Part shown: positions 26,659 to 36,947 of the stretch, in pieces
How positions within the stretch are numbered: the first letter of the stretch is position 1
Layout of the letters: the number at the start of each line of letters is the position of its first letter
Source: an uncultured Pelagibacteraceae bacterium
GTDB taxonomy: Bacteria; Pseudomonadota; Alphaproteobacteria; Pelagibacterales; Pelagibacteraceae
Assembly (NCBI GenBank): GCA_902594405.1
Contig: CACJMB010000003.1
Location: forward strand, 62,001 to 126,000
DNA: 64,000 bases
Direction: 5' to 3'
Translations under genes and position numbers: made by a program
Notes under the pieces: model-generated
What the model saw: only the letters and a program-made list of their open reading frames with translations
What the model was told of the DNA's origin: nothing
The model's database searches: none

Positions 26659-28275
26659 ATGAATCATTACGAGACAAATTTAGATAAAAATAAAGCGAAC
26701 TACGTTCCACTTACCCCACTAACGTTTCTTAAAAGAGCAAGGGAAATTTATCCAAATTATGAAGCTATAATTTATGAAGATAGGAAATATACTTGGGAGG
26801 AAGTTTACAAAAGAGCTGTAAAATTTGCTAGCGCACTGTCAAAAATTGGAATTAAAAAAGGAGATACAGTTTCGTTTTTGGCCTTCAATACACCTGAGAT
26901 TTTCGAAGGACATTACTCAGTACCTATGGCAGGTGCAGTATTGAATACAATTAATATAAGACTAGATGCAAATACAATTTCATATATTTTAGATCACAGC
27001 GATGCAAAGGTGCTAGTAGTTGATAGACAATTGTATGGAGAAGTTAAGAAAGCATTAAAAACTTTAAATAAGAAAATTACAATAATTGATATAGATGATA
27101 AAAATGCTGATCAATCGAAATTAGAAAAAATTGGCGATTTAGAATATGAAAGTTTTTTAAATACTGGTGATGAAAATTTCGATTGGCAAATGCCAGAGGA
27201 TGAATGGCAAGCAATATCATTAAGCTATACATCAGGTACTACAGGAAATCCCAAAGGAGTGGTTTATCATCATAGAGGTGCATATTTAATGTCTACAGGA
27301 AGTTCAGTAGCTTGGAACATGCCAAATAGATTAAATTTTTTAACAGTGGTTCCAATGTTTCATTGCAATGGTTGGTGTTATCCATGGACAGTTCCAATGT
27401 TAAATGGAAGGACAATTTGTTTAAGAAATATTGACATAAAAAAAATTTTTGAATTAATCGATAAATATGAAGTAACTCATTTTGGTGGTGCCCCAATAGT
27501 ATTAAATATGATTACAGGAGCTCCTGAAAGTGACAAAAAAAAATTAAAACAAAAAGTTTATGTTTTGACTGCTGGAGCGCCTCCACCAAGTATAATTTTC
27601 AAAAAAATGAGAGCATTAGGTTTTGAAGTAATGCATGTATACGGTTTAACGGAAACTTATGGACATGTTACTCAGTGTGCGTGGAATGATGAATGGAACA
27701 ATTTCGATGAGGAAAAACAAAATGAAATTAAGGCTAGGCAAGGTGTAAGATATCCAAATACCGAAGGTGTAGTTGTTTTGGATCCAGAAACAATGAAAGA
27801 AGTTCCTAAAGATGGAAAAACAATTGGTGAAATTATGATTAGAGGGAATGTCGTAATGAAAGGTTACTTTAAAGACAAAGATGCTACCGATAAAGCTATG
27901 AAAGATGGATGGTTTCATAGTGGTGATTTAGCTGTAATGCATCCTGATGGGTATGTAAAAATACAAGATAGATCAAAAGATATAATTATTTCCGGAGGTG
28001 AAAATATTTCCTCAATTGAAATAGAAAATACACTTTCTAAACATCCATCAGTTTCTATTGCGGCAGTTGTTGCTAAACCTGACGAAAAATGGGGAGAAGT
28101 TCCTTGTGCATTTATTGAAATGGTTAAAGATAAGCCGGTATCAGAAAAAGAATTAATTGATTTTTGTAAAGAAACTTTAGCGGGATTTAAAGTTCCCAAG
28201 AAAGTTGTCTTCTGTGAGTTGCCAAAAACTTCGACAGGAAAAATACAAAAGTTTGAATTAAGAAAACAAGTTTAG
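26659..28275 (+). CDS. dmdB: Acyl-CoA synthetase, probable methylmercaptopropionate-CoA ligase
   Basis: 538 aa member of the AMP-forming ligase superfamily. The phosphate loop YTSGTTGNPKG is at residues 190-200; 'YGLTETYGHVTQC', the hinge-region 'DRSKDIIISGGENIS' and the C-terminal adenylation lysine in 'PKTSTGKIQKFELR' are all present. It starts 2 bp after dmdC. With dmdA two genes downstream, the best reading is activation of methylmercaptopropionate to its CoA ester, the second step of DMSP demethylation. Such ligases often accept other short acids. Confidence 0.87.
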   Translation: MNHYETNLDKNKANYVPLTPLTFLKRAREIYPNYEAIIYEDRKYTWEEVYKRAVKFASALSKIGIKKGDTVSFLAFNTPEIFEGHYSVPMAGAVLNTINIRLDANTISYILDHSDAKVLVVDRQLYGEVKKALKTLNKKITIIDIDDKNADQSKLEKIGDLEYESFLNTGDENFDWQMPEDEWQAISLSYTSGTTGNPKGVVYHHRGAYLMSTGSSVAWNMPNRLNFLTVVPMFHCNGWCYPWTVPMLNGRTICLRNIDIKKIFELIDKYEVTHFGGAPIVLNMITGAPESDKKKLKQKVYVLTAGAPPPSIIFKKMRALGFEVMHVYGLTETYGHVTQCAWNDEWNNFDEEKQNEIKARQGVRYPNTEGVVVLDPETMKEVPKDGKTIGEIMIRGNVVMKGYFKDKDATDKAMKDGWFHSGDLAVMHPDGYVKIQDRSKDIIISGGENISSIEIENTLSKHPSVSIAAVVAKPDEKWGEVPCAFIEMVKDKPVSEKELIDFCKETLAGFKVPKKVVFCELPKTSTGKIQKFELRKQV

Positions 28276-28282
28276 GTAATTT

Positions 28283-29059
28283 TTGAATTTTCAATTGGAA
28301 AATAAAAATGTCTATGCGTCTGATGCAGGACAGGGTATTGATCAAAATAAAGAAACAATAGTATTTCTTCATGGAAGTGGTCTTTCGCATATTGTTTGGT
28401 CTCTAACTGAACAGTTTTTTTCAAATAATAATTTTAACGTATTATCTATAGATTTACCTGGGCACGGTAATTCAGATGGCCCTTGCTTAGATAGTATTGA
28501 AAAAATAGCTGATTGGTTAGAACGGGTTTTTAACGAACTAAATCTAAATAATTTAACTTTAATTGGTCATTCTCAAGGTTGCTTGGAGATACTTGAATAT
28601 GCTCACAAATATAAAGATAGATTAAAAAAATTAGTCTTTATTGGAGGCTCAAATAAAATGCCAGTACATCCAGATTTAATTGATCTAGCAAAAAATGGGG
28701 ACTCTGATGCAGTAAAATTAATGATGAAGTGGGGTTATGAAGGTTCAAAAAGATTTATTGGAGGTAACCCAGTAGAAAAAATAATACAATCACCTCGAGA
28801 TATAAGAGACATACTGGCGGTAGACCTTGTTGCATGTAACAATTACAAAAATGGTTCTGATGCTGCTAAATCAATACAATTCCCATCAATGTTTATTTTT
28901 GGCTCTTTAGATAAGATGGTAAATCTAGAAGCTGGAAAAAAATTTTCTAGTCTAATTAACAACTCATCTACACACATAATCGAGGGTTGCGGCCATATGA
29001 TTATGATTGAAAAAGCATTTGAAATGAGAGACAAAGTTTTAGAATTTTTGAAAAAATGA
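28283..29059 (+). CDS. Alpha/beta hydrolase in the DMSP demethylation cluster
   Basis: 258 aa soluble alpha/beta hydrolase with a full triad: nucleophile in '[10 protein letters not shown]' (~97), acid in 'FGSLDKMVN', and His in '[10 protein letters not shown]'. The oxyanion block is '[14 protein letters not shown]'. The start is a TTG at 28283, since no in-frame ATG lies near. It sits 7 bp after dmdB and overlaps dmdA by 4 bp, so it is almost certainly co-expressed with the pathway. It is not homologous to DmdD (crotonase fold). A thioesterase or hydrolase role on a pathway CoA intermediate is possible but unproven. Confidence 0.82.
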   Translation: MNFQLENKNVYASDAGQGIDQNKETIVFLHGSGLSHIVWSLTEQFFSNNNFNVLSIDLPGHGNSDGPCLDSIEKIADWLERVFNELNLNNLTLIGHSQGCLEILEYAHKYKDRLKKLVFIGGSNKMPVHPDLIDLAKNGDSDAVKLMMKWGYEGSKRFIGGNPVEKIIQSPRDIRDILAVDLVACNNYKNGSDAAKSIQFPSMFIFGSLDKMVNLEAGKKFSSLINNSSTHIIEGCGHMIMIEKAFEMRDKVLEFLKK

Positions 29060-30165
29060 AGAACTTTTTAATTGCAAAATCAAGAAGACTTAGAGGTACA
29101 CCATATACTTCTCGAATTGAAGAACAAGGTGTTACAGCTTATACAATTTATAACCATATGTTGCTTCCAGCTGCCTTTGGTTCAATTGAAGATTCTTATC
29201 ATCATTTAAAAGAGCATGTTCAAATTTGGGATGTAGCAGCTGAAAGACAGGTAGAAATCTCAGGAAAAGATTCTGCAAAATTAGTTCAGCTAATGACTTG
29301 TAGAGATTTATCAAAATCTAAAGATGGAAGATGTTATTATTGTCCGATTATAGATGATAATGCTGGATTAATTAATGATCCAGTTGTTTTAAGAATTAAT
29401 GAAAATAAATGGTGGATTTCTATTGCAGATACGGACGTAATATTATTTGCAAAAGGATTAGCAATTGGAAATAAATTTGATGTTAAAATCATAGAGCCAA
29501 AAGTTGATATCATGGCTGTACAAGGTCCAAAATCATTTCAATTGATGGAAAAAGTATTTGGAGAACAGATCACAAAATTAAAATTTTTTGGTTTTGATTA
29601 TTTTGAATTTGGAGGTGCAAAACACCTTATCGCACAATCTGGATGGTCTAAACAAGGAGGTTATGAAGTATATGTTCAAAATACTGAAGCAGGCTTAAAA
29701 CTATATGATCATTTATTTGAAATTGGAAAAGAATTTAATATTAAACCAGGGTGCCCTAATTTAATAGAACGAATTGAAAGTGGACTGTTATCTCATGGCA
29801 ATGATATGGATAACGGAGATAATCCTTATGAATGTGGATTTGATAAATATGTAAACATAGATAGTGATATTATTTTTTTAGGAAAAGAAAAATTAAAGAA
29901 AATAAAATCCGAAGGTATTAAAAGAAAATTAATGGGTGTGAAGTTAGATTTGGACAAAATAAGTTTAACAGGATCTTTAGATCTGACTGATGATAATAAC
30001 AAAATCATTGGGGAATTAAGGTCAGCCTGTTATTCGCCTCATTTTAAAAAAGTAATTGGTATTGCTATGATGAAAAAATCGCATTGGAATATAGACCAGA
30101 ACGTAAAAGCAAGCATAAATGGTGATATTTGTAGTGGTAAAGTTTGCGATTTACCTTTTATTTAG
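29056..30165 (+). CDS. dmdA: Dimethylsulfoniopropionate demethylase DmdA
   Basis: 369 aa tetrahydrofolate-dependent enzyme of the GcvT fold that moves a methyl group from DMSP to THF, giving methylmercaptopropionate. The N-terminal '[20 protein letters not shown]' region, '[20 protein letters not shown]', '[20 protein letters not shown]' and '[12 protein letters not shown]' match my recollection of the Pelagibacter ubique DmdA closely and over the full length, which separates it from ordinary GcvT proteins. It overlaps the upstream hydrolase gene by 4 bp. It supplies reduced sulfur, carbon and one-carbon units from algal DMSP. Confidence 0.95.
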   Translation: MKNFLIAKSRRLRGTPYTSRIEEQGVTAYTIYNHMLLPAAFGSIEDSYHHLKEHVQIWDVAAERQVEISGKDSAKLVQLMTCRDLSKSKDGRCYYCPIIDDNAGLINDPVVLRINENKWWISIADTDVILFAKGLAIGNKFDVKIIEPKVDIMAVQGPKSFQLMEKVFGEQITKLKFFGFDYFEFGGAKHLIAQSGWSKQGGYEVYVQNTEAGLKLYDHLFEIGKEFNIKPGCPNLIERIESGLLSHGNDMDNGDNPYECGFDKYVNIDSDIIFLGKEKLKKIKSEGIKRKLMGVKLDLDKISLTGSLDLTDDNNKIIGELRSACYSPHFKKVIGIAMMKKSHWNIDQNVKASINGDICSGKVCDLPFI

Positions 30166-30180
30166 TATAACAACTTTAAA

Positions 30181-31176
30181 ATGAACATAGCTATAGTAGG
30201 TGCAACAGGAAATGTTGGAAGGAAAACTCTTGAGGTATTTGATAAAAAAAACTTCAAGTTTGATAATTTATATTTAGTTGCCTCAGAAAAAAGTGCAGGA
30301 AAAAAAATCTCTTTTAGAGATAAAGAGTATGTTATTGAAAATTTAGAGACATATGATTTTTCAAAAGCAGATATAACTTTTTTTGCAGCAGGAGGAAAAA
30401 TTGCTGAAAAATTTGCAGAAAAGGCTGCCAAGCACACAACTGTAATAGATAATTCAAGTTTTTTTAGGATGGATCCTGATGTTCCATTGATCGTTCCACA
30501 AGTGAATGCAGCCGAAATTAAAAATATGAAAAAAAATATTATTGCCAATCCAAATTGTTCTACAGCACAACTTGTTATAGCACTTAAACCACTACATAAT
30601 TTATTCAAAATTAAAAGAGTTGTAGTTTCAACTTACCAATCCGTTTCAGGTGGTGGCAAAAGTCCAATGGACGAATTAATAGATCAAACTAAACAATATT
30701 TAGATGGAAAAAAAATAGAGTCAAAAAATTTTACTAAACAAATCGCTTTTAATGTTATTCCACATATCGATGTTTTTGCAGATGATGGATATACAAAAGA
30801 AGAATTAAAAATGACAAATGAAACAAAAAAAATATTAGATGATTCAATAGAACTTACAGCTACATGTGTAAGAATTCCTGTTTTGATATCTCATTCGGAG
30901 TCTGTAAATATAGAATTTGAAAAACCATATACTTTAGAAAAAGTGAGAGATGTTCTGAGTAAAGCAGACGGTTGTGAGGTTATTGATAAAAGAGAAAATG
31001 GAGGTTATAGCACACCATTTGAAGCAGCTGGGAGTGATGAGACATATATATCTAGAATTAGAGAAGACAAAACTAAAAAAAATTCATTAAATTTGTGGAT
31101 TGTATCAGATAACCTACTTAGAGGTGCAGCACTTAATTCTGTTGAAATTGCTGAAACAATTATTAACTCAAAATAA
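30181..31176 (+). CDS. asd: Aspartate-semialdehyde dehydrogenase
   Basis: 331 aa NADPH-dependent enzyme that makes aspartate semialdehyde, branch point for lysine/DAP, threonine and methionine. The N-terminal nucleotide loop 'IVGATGNVGRKTLEV' and the catalytic Cys in 'IANPNCSTAQLVIAL' (~residue 125) are present, along with 'VSTYQSVSGGGKSPMDEL'. It lies 15 bp after dmdA and 3 bp before sdhC. Its products feed DapF and MetX, both encoded in this window. Confidence 0.97.
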   Translation: MNIAIVGATGNVGRKTLEVFDKKNFKFDNLYLVASEKSAGKKISFRDKEYVIENLETYDFSKADITFFAAGGKIAEKFAEKAAKHTTVIDNSSFFRMDPDVPLIVPQVNAAEIKNMKKNIIANPNCSTAQLVIALKPLHNLFKIKRVVVSTYQSVSGGGKSPMDELIDQTKQYLDGKKIESKNFTKQIAFNVIPHIDVFADDGYTKEELKMTNETKKILDDSIELTATCVRIPVLISHSESVNIEFEKPYTLEKVRDVLSKADGCEVIDKRENGGYSTPFEAAGSDETYISRIREDKTKKNSLNLWIVSDNLLRGAALNSVEIAETIINSK

Positions 31177-31179
31177 AAT

Positions 31180-31560
31180 ATGGAAGACAGACCTTTATCA
31201 CCACATATACAGATTTATAAATGGCATATTTCTTCATTAGTATCTATTTCACATAGAATTACAGGAATAATTAATTTTTTTGCGATCACATTAATTTGTA
31301 TTTGGTTTGCATTAATGCTTTTAGGAGAAAGTAACTATCAAATTATTAAAATTTTTTTAGAAACTTTTTTAGGTAAGTTTATTTTAATTGGAATAACCTG
31401 GTCATTTAGTTTTCAAATGTTAAGTGAAGTAAGACACTTGATTATGGATTTAGGTTATGGATTTGAATTACAAACAACAAAAATTACAGGTATGTTAGTT
31501 ATTTTTGGTTCGATTGTTTTAACTATCTTAATTTATTTAATTGGCAGAGGATTAATATAA
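31180..31560 (+). CDS. sdhC: Succinate dehydrogenase cytochrome b556 subunit
   Basis: 126 aa membrane anchor of complex II with three hydrophobic helices (around 28-50, 62-84, 100-122). 'RPLSPHIQIYKWHISSLVSI' at 4-23 and 'SISHRITG' are the family signature; the later His in 'SEVRHLIMDLGYG' is the likely axial heme b ligand. It overlaps sdhD by one base and opens the sdhCDAB set. Confidence 0.95.
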   Translation: MEDRPLSPHIQIYKWHISSLVSISHRITGIINFFAITLICIWFALMLLGESNYQIIKIFLETFLGKFILIGITWSFSFQMLSEVRHLIMDLGYGFELQTTKITGMLVIFGSIVLTILIYLIGRGLI

Positions 31561-31889
31561 TGCTTCCAGTAACAAAAAAATGGTTATTCTTAAAAATTAG
31601 TTCCGCAATCTTATTACCTTTAATGCTTTGGTTTATTATAAATTTAGTGAATATCTATGATAAAAGCTATTTTGAAATAGTGAATTTTTTAACAACACAA
31701 CCATCTAAATTTTTAATTGGATTATTTTTAGTTATTGCTTATTTTTTTTCAGCTTTGACTATAAGTGAGGTTTTTGAAGACTATATTAACGATAAAAAAA
31801 CCAAAAATGCCGCAAACAAAGTCCTAAATTTTTTTGCTATAACAATTCCAGTAATTACAATAATTGTAATTTTTAACTTAAATACATGA
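31560..31889 (+). CDS. sdhD: Succinate dehydrogenase membrane anchor subunit
   Basis: 109 aa, three hydrophobic segments, in the position and size expected for SdhD. The sequence is poorly conserved, as is usual for this subunit. The helix-2 region has '[13 protein letters not shown]' where many SdhD proteins have a heme-ligating His in 'HxxxGxxxVxxDY'; here the pattern is eroded although the acidic D-Y pair remains. Its start overlaps sdhC by one base and its end overlaps sdhA by four, so its assignment rests largely on context. Confidence 0.85.
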   Translation: MLPVTKKWLFLKISSAILLPLMLWFIINLVNIYDKSYFEIVNFLTTQPSKFLIGLFLVIAYFFSALTISEVFEDYINDKKTKNAANKVLNFFAITIPVITIIVIFNLNT

Positions 31890-33661
31890 AAGCATATAAT
31901 ATTATAGATCATGAGTACGATGTTGTTGTACTTGGTGCAGGTGGATCAGGTTTAAGAGCGGCAGTAGGGCTCAGCGAAGCTGGCTTAAAAACAGCTTGTA
32001 TCTCAAAAGTATTTCCTACCAGAAGTCATACATCAGCTGCACAAGGCGGAATATCAGCAGCACTAGGAAACATGGGAGAAGATGATTGGAGATGGCACAT
32101 GTATGACACTGTAAAAGGTGCAGATTGGTTAGGTGATCAAGATAGTATTGAATATCTTTGTAAAGAAGCACCTAAAGCAGTTTTAGAATTAGAGAAATAT
32201 GGGGTTCCATTTAGCAGAACTGAAGAAGGAAAAATTTATCAAAGACCATTTGGTGGAATGACAAAAAATTATGGAAATGGAATAGTTCAAAGAACTTGTG
32301 CAGCAGCTGATAGAACAGGACATGCTATTTTACACACATTATATGGACAAGCGTTAAAGCATAATACAGAATTTTTTATAGAATATTTTGCATTAGATTT
32401 GTTGATGAAGAATGGAGAATGCAAAGGTCTAATTGCTTGGAATTTGAATGATGGCACAATTCACAGATTTAGAGCGCACACAGTAATTATTGCTACAGGT
32501 GGTTATGGAAAAGTTTATTATTCAGCAACATCAGCACATACTTGCACTGGTGATGGCAATGCAATGGTTTTAAGAGCTGGACTGCCGCTTCAGGATATGG
32601 AGTTTGTTCAATTTCACCCAACAGGAATTTATGGCCATGGCACATTAATAACAGAAGGTGCGCGAGGAGAAGGGGGTTATCTTACAAATTCTAAAGGTGA
32701 AAGATTTATGGAAAGATATGCTCCAAATGCAAAAGATTTAGCATCAAGAGATGTTGTTAGCAGATCTATGTCTATTGAGATTAATGAGGGAAGAGGTGTT
32801 GGAAAAGATCAAGATCATGTTCATTTGAACCTAAGTCACTTAGATAAAGATATTATTGAAAGCAGGCTTCCTGGAATTACTGATGCAGCAAGATTATTTG
32901 CAAATGTAGATGTAACTAAAGAACCAATTCCTGTTGTACCAACAGTTCATTATAATATGGGTGGTATTCCAACAAACTATAAAGCAGAAGTATTAACTGT
33001 AAATGGCTCAGAAAAAACTGTTCCAGGTTTAATGGCTATAGGAGAAGCGGCATGTGTCTCTGTTCACGGAGCAAATAGACTTGGTTCTAATTCTTTAATT
33101 GATTTAGTAGTATTTGGAAGAGCAGCAGCAAAAAGAGCAGCTGAGTTAGTTAAGCCAGGAACACCTCATGAAAAAATTCCTGAGTCAGAAACACAAAAAT
33201 GTTTAGATAGATTTGATAAACTTAGAAATGCACAAGGAAATAATAGTACTGCAGAACTTAGACTTTCAATGCAAAAAACTATGCAGTCGAAATGTGCAGT
33301 TTTTAGAACAGAAAAAAATCTTAAAGAAGGTGTTGATGAGATTAAAAAAACTTATGATGGTATGGACTCAATTTCAGTTAAAGATAGGTCTTTAGTATTT
33401 AATACTGATTTAGTTGAAACATTAGAATTTGATAATTTAATAAGACAAGCAGTAACTACTGTAGAGTCTGCATATCATAGAAAAGAGAGCAGAGGTGCTC
33501 ACGCGAGAGATGACTATCCAAAAAGAGATGACGAAAAATTTATGCAACATACTCTTGCTTGGTGTGATGGAAAAAATACAAAGATTAGTTACAGAGCAGT
33601 ACACAAATCAACTTTAACAAATGAAGTTCAATATTTTCCACCACAAGAGCGAGTATATTAA
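31886..33661 (+). CDS. sdhA: Succinate dehydrogenase flavoprotein subunit
   Basis: 591 aa catalytic subunit that oxidises succinate to fumarate. Seen: FAD fold '[16 protein letters not shown]' (~14-29), covalent-FAD histidine region '[17 protein letters not shown]' (~42-58), active-site '[20 protein letters not shown]', 'VVSRSM' and '[19 protein letters not shown]'. Full length. It overlaps sdhD by 4 bp and sdhB by 1 bp. Confidence 0.98.
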   Translation: MKAYNIIDHEYDVVVLGAGGSGLRAAVGLSEAGLKTACISKVFPTRSHTSAAQGGISAALGNMGEDDWRWHMYDTVKGADWLGDQDSIEYLCKEAPKAVLELEKYGVPFSRTEEGKIYQRPFGGMTKNYGNGIVQRTCAAADRTGHAILHTLYGQALKHNTEFFIEYFALDLLMKNGECKGLIAWNLNDGTIHRFRAHTVIIATGGYGKVYYSATSAHTCTGDGNAMVLRAGLPLQDMEFVQFHPTGIYGHGTLITEGARGEGGYLTNSKGERFMERYAPNAKDLASRDVVSRSMSIEINEGRGVGKDQDHVHLNLSHLDKDIIESRLPGITDAARLFANVDVTKEPIPVVPTVHYNMGGIPTNYKAEVLTVNGSEKTVPGLMAIGEAACVSVHGANRLGSNSLIDLVVFGRAAAKRAAELVKPGTPHEKIPESETQKCLDRFDKLRNAQGNNSTAELRLSMQKTMQSKCAVFRTEKNLKEGVDEIKKTYDGMDSISVKDRSLVFNTDLVETLEFDNLIRQAVTTVESAYHRKESRGAHARDDYPKRDDEKFMQHTLAWCDGKNTKISYRAVHKSTLTNEVQYFPPQERVY

Positions 33662-34440
33662 TGGTTCAGCTAAGTTTACCTAAAAATTCAGAGGTTAAAA
33701 AAGGCAAATATTTTAAAGACAAAACTGGATCTAAAAATTTAAGAAAAGTAAATATTTATAGATGGGATCCATCGACAGAAGAAAATCCTAGAATTGATAC
33801 ATACGAAGTTGATATGAATAATTGCCCATCTAAGGTGCTGGATATTCTAAATAAAATTAAAAACGAAATTGATCCTACATTGGCTTATAGAAGATCTTGT
33901 GCTCATGGTGTTTGTGGTTCTTGTGCCATGAATATGGGAGGAAAAAACGGACTTGCTTGTACAACTCCTCATGCAGAGATAGACGGTGACATCGATATTT
34001 ATCCTCTACCTCATTTAAAAGTTAAAAGAGATTTGATTGGTGATTTAGATGGCTTATATAAACAATATCAATCTATTGAACCTTGGTTAAAAAATAACTC
34101 AACAAAACAGACAACAGAAATTTATCAGTCTAAAGAAGATAGAGCAAAACTTGATGGTGCTTACGAATGCATTATGTGTGCTTGCTGCTCTACATCTTGC
34201 CCAAGTTATTGGTGGAATGGAGATAAATATTTAGGTCCAGCAGTTCTGCTACAGGCTTATAGATGGATTATTGATAGTAGAGATGAAGAGAGAAAAACTA
34301 GATTAAAAAAAGTTTCAGATGAATTAAAATTATATAGATGCCATACAATATTAAATTGTACAAATGCATGTCCTAAGGGCTTGAATCCAGCAAAAGCTAT
34401 AGCTGAAATAAAAAAAATGTTAGCAACAGCTAATGTTTAA
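33661..34440 (+). CDS. sdhB: Succinate dehydrogenase iron-sulfur subunit
   Basis: 259 aa electron-transfer subunit. The N-terminal ferredoxin domain has the 2Fe-2S cysteines in '[16 protein letters not shown]' (~79-94). The C-terminal domain has '[16 protein letters not shown]' and '[11 protein letters not shown]' for the 4Fe-4S and 3Fe-4S clusters. All expected cysteines are there. It starts at the last base of the sdhA stop codon and is followed by a 39-bp gap before mmsA. Confidence 0.98.
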   Translation: MVQLSLPKNSEVKKGKYFKDKTGSKNLRKVNIYRWDPSTEENPRIDTYEVDMNNCPSKVLDILNKIKNEIDPTLAYRRSCAHGVCGSCAMNMGGKNGLACTTPHAEIDGDIDIYPLPHLKVKRDLIGDLDGLYKQYQSIEPWLKNNSTKQTTEIYQSKEDRAKLDGAYECIMCACCSTSCPSYWWNGDKYLGPAVLLQAYRWIIDSRDEERKTRLKKVSDELKLYRCHTILNCTNACPKGLNPAKAIAEIKKMLATANV

Positions 34441-34479
34441 ATAGACTATTCGATATTTTTGATCTAAAACACCGTATTC

Positions 34480-35973
34480 ATGAAATTAATAGAACACTTC
34501 GTAAACGGTAAAATAATTCCGGGATCTTCAGATAAAAAAGGAAAAGTTTTTAATCCAGCAACTGGTGAACAAGAGTCAGAGGTAAGACTTGCTTCAAAAT
34601 CTGATCTAGACAGTGCTGTTGAGGTAGCAAAAAAAGCATTTGAAAGTTGGTCTTTAAAACCTGCTCTACAAAGAGCTAGAATAATATTTAAATTTAAAGA
34701 ATTAATTGAAAAAAATTCTGACGAATTAACGAAGTTAATAGTTTCAGAACATGGAAAAGTTTATGAAGATGCAAGAGGCTCTTTAACTAGAGGACTTGAG
34801 GTGGTAGAATTTGCTTGTGGAATACCACATTTATTAAAAGGTGAGTATTCAGAAAATGTTGGAACCAATGTTGATAGTTGGTCAATCAGACAACCATTAG
34901 GAGTTGTTGCAGGTATTACACCTTTTAATTTTCCTGCTATGGTACCTATGTGGATGTTTCCAATAGCAATAGCTTGTGGAAACACTTTTATTCTTAAACC
35001 ATCAGAAAAAGACCCTTCTTGCGCAATAAGATTAGCAGAATTACTTTCTGAGGCGGGTCTTCCAGAGGGAGTATTTAATGTAATAAATGGAGATAAAGAA
35101 GCTGTTGATGCAATTTTGGAGAACAAAGATATCAAAGCTGTTAGTTTCGTAGGATCTACTCCTATTGCAAAATATATTTATGAAAATTCAGCTAAAAATG
35201 AAAAAAGAGTTCAAGCTTTGGGTGGAGCAAAAAACCATTTAGTTGTTATGCCAGATTGTGATTTAGATGGTGCAGTAAATGGTTTAATGGGTGCTGCTTA
35301 TGGTTCAGCTGGAGAAAGATGTATGGCTCAATCAGTTGCGGTTGCGGTTGGAGATATTGGTGATGAACTTGTATCAAGATTATCAAAAAAAGCTGAAGCT
35401 TTAAAAGTTGGTCCTGGAATGGATAAAGGATCAGAAATGGGACCTTTAGTTACAAAAGAACATTTAGAAAAAGTTACAAGTTACGTTGATTTAGGTGTCA
35501 AGGAAGGCGCGAAGCTAGTGGTTGATGGAAGAGGTTTAAAACTTCAAGGTTATGAAAATGGTTTCTATATAGGTGGATGCTTGTTTGATCATGTAAATAA
35601 AGATATGAGAATTTACAAAGAGGAAATATTCGGTCCAGTCTTATCAGTTGTTCGAGTAAAAACTTTTGAAGAAGCTGCAAAATTAATTAACGACCATGAG
35701 TACGGAAATGGAGTTAGTATTTATACAAGAGACGGTGATGCAGGTAGAACTTTTGCAAGTAAAATTCAAGTAGGTATGGTTGGTATTAATGTGCCGATCC
35801 CAGTTCCAATGGCATTTCATAGTTTTGGTGGTTGGAAAAGATCATTATTTGGAGATAGTGGAATGCATGGTATGGAAGGAATAAAATTTTATACTAAACT
35901 TAAAACAGTAACATCCAGATGGCCTTCAGGTGTCCGATCAAATGCGGAATTTGTTATGCCAACAATGAAATAA
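34480..35973 (+). CDS. mmsA: Methylmalonate-semialdehyde dehydrogenase (CoA-acylating)
   Basis: 497 aa aldehyde-dehydrogenase family enzyme of the MmsA/IolA branch, which makes propionyl-CoA or acetyl-CoA from methylmalonate or malonate semialdehyde. The NAD block 'GITPFNFPAMVPMWMFPIA' is highly characteristic of this branch. The catalytic Cys is in 'GSAGERCMAQSVAV' (~286). The gene sits inside the TCA cluster between sdhB and mdh. It may serve valine, thymine or inositol breakdown, or acrylate/propionate-type flux linked to DMSP; the sequence does not say which. Confidence 0.92.
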   Translation: MKLIEHFVNGKIIPGSSDKKGKVFNPATGEQESEVRLASKSDLDSAVEVAKKAFESWSLKPALQRARIIFKFKELIEKNSDELTKLIVSEHGKVYEDARGSLTRGLEVVEFACGIPHLLKGEYSENVGTNVDSWSIRQPLGVVAGITPFNFPAMVPMWMFPIAIACGNTFILKPSEKDPSCAIRLAELLSEAGLPEGVFNVINGDKEAVDAILENKDIKAVSFVGSTPIAKYIYENSAKNEKRVQALGGAKNHLVVMPDCDLDGAVNGLMGAAYGSAGERCMAQSVAVAVGDIGDELVSRLSKKAEALKVGPGMDKGSEMGPLVTKEHLEKVTSYVDLGVKEGAKLVVDGRGLKLQGYENGFYIGGCLFDHVNKDMRIYKEEIFGPVLSVVRVKTFEEAAKLINDHEYGNGVSIYTRDGDAGRTFASKIQVGMVGINVPIPVPMAFHSFGGWKRSLFGDSGMHGMEGIKFYTKLKTVTSRWPSGVRSNAEFVMPTMK

Positions 35974-35982
35974 AGGAAATAA

Positions 35983-36945
35983 ATGACAAAAATATCTTTA
36001 ATTGGTGCAGGCCAAATAGGCGGAACTCTTGCACATTTAATAGGAACAAAAGAATTAGTAAATGAAGTGGTTTTATTTGATGTAGCTAGTGGTATTGCAA
36101 AAGGAAAAGCATTAGATATTGCACAATCTTCATCTGTAGATGGTTTCAATGTTAGGTTTTCAGGAACTGATAACTATGAGGATATAAAAGATTCAGATGT
36201 AATTATAATTACAGCAGGTGTTCCAAGAAAACCTGGAATGAGCCGAGACGATCTTCTTGGAATTAATTTAAAAATTATTAAACAAGTTGCTGAGGGGGTA
36301 AAGAAAAATGCTCCTAACGCTTTTGTGATCTGTATCACCAATCCTTTAGACGTTATGGTTATGGCATTTCAAAAATTTTCAGGTTTGCCATCAAATAAAG
36401 TTGTTGGTATGGCAGGTATTTTAGATAGTTCGAGATTTAAATTATTTTTATCATTAGAACTTAATGTGCCAGTAAGAGAAATTGAGGCAATGGTTATGGG
36501 TGGCCATGGTGATACCATGGTTCCTATGCCAAGATTTACAAAAATTTCAGGTAAACCATTGTTGGATCTTGTAAAGGATGGAAAGATTTCTTTAGAAAGA
36601 GTTGAGGAAATTAATCAAAGAACACGAGATGGTGGTGCAGAAATAGTTAAATATTTAGAAAAAGGATCAGCCTTTTATGCGCCTGCAGCTTCAGGTGTTC
36701 AAATGGCAGAAGCATATTTAAATGATCAGAAAAAATTATTACCCTGCGCTGTACAATTAAATGGAGAATATGGTGTGAAAAATGTTTATGCAGGTGTTCC
36801 AGTTGTCATTGGAAAAGATGGTGTAGAAAAAATTGAAGAGATTGATTTAGATGAAAAAGAAAAAAAAGAATTTATGCATTCAATAGATGCTGTAAAAGCT
36901 TTATGGGAAGCTGCATCTAAAATAGATCCTGATTTATCTAAATAA
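35983..36945 (+). CDS. mdh: Malate dehydrogenase
   Basis: 320 aa NAD-dependent enzyme of the lactate-dehydrogenase-like MDH group used by alphaproteobacteria. The loop '[16 protein letters not shown]' begins at residue 5; '[18 protein letters not shown]' carries the substrate arginines (the second Arg marks malate over lactate) and '[13 protein letters not shown]' holds the catalytic His. An AAAGGAAAT site precedes the start. The sucC gene follows after 2 bp. Confidence 0.97.
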   Translation: MTKISLIGAGQIGGTLAHLIGTKELVNEVVLFDVASGIAKGKALDIAQSSSVDGFNVRFSGTDNYEDIKDSDVIIITAGVPRKPGMSRDDLLGINLKIIKQVAEGVKKNAPNAFVICITNPLDVMVMAFQKFSGLPSNKVVGMAGILDSSRFKLFLSLELNVPVREIEAMVMGGHGDTMVPMPRFTKISGKPLLDLVKDGKISLERVEEINQRTRDGGAEIVKYLEKGSAFYAPAASGVQMAEAYLNDQKKLLPCAVQLNGEYGVKNVYAGVPVVIGKDGVEKIEEIDLDEKEKKEFMHSIDAVKALWEAASKIDPDLSK

Positions 36946-36947
36946 TA

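Noticed and set aside
29056..30165. dmdA as an ordinary glycine-cleavage T protein (gcvT)
   Set aside because: The full-length match to SAR11 DmdA and the dmdC-dmdB neighbours outweigh the shared fold; no gcvH or gcvP is nearby.
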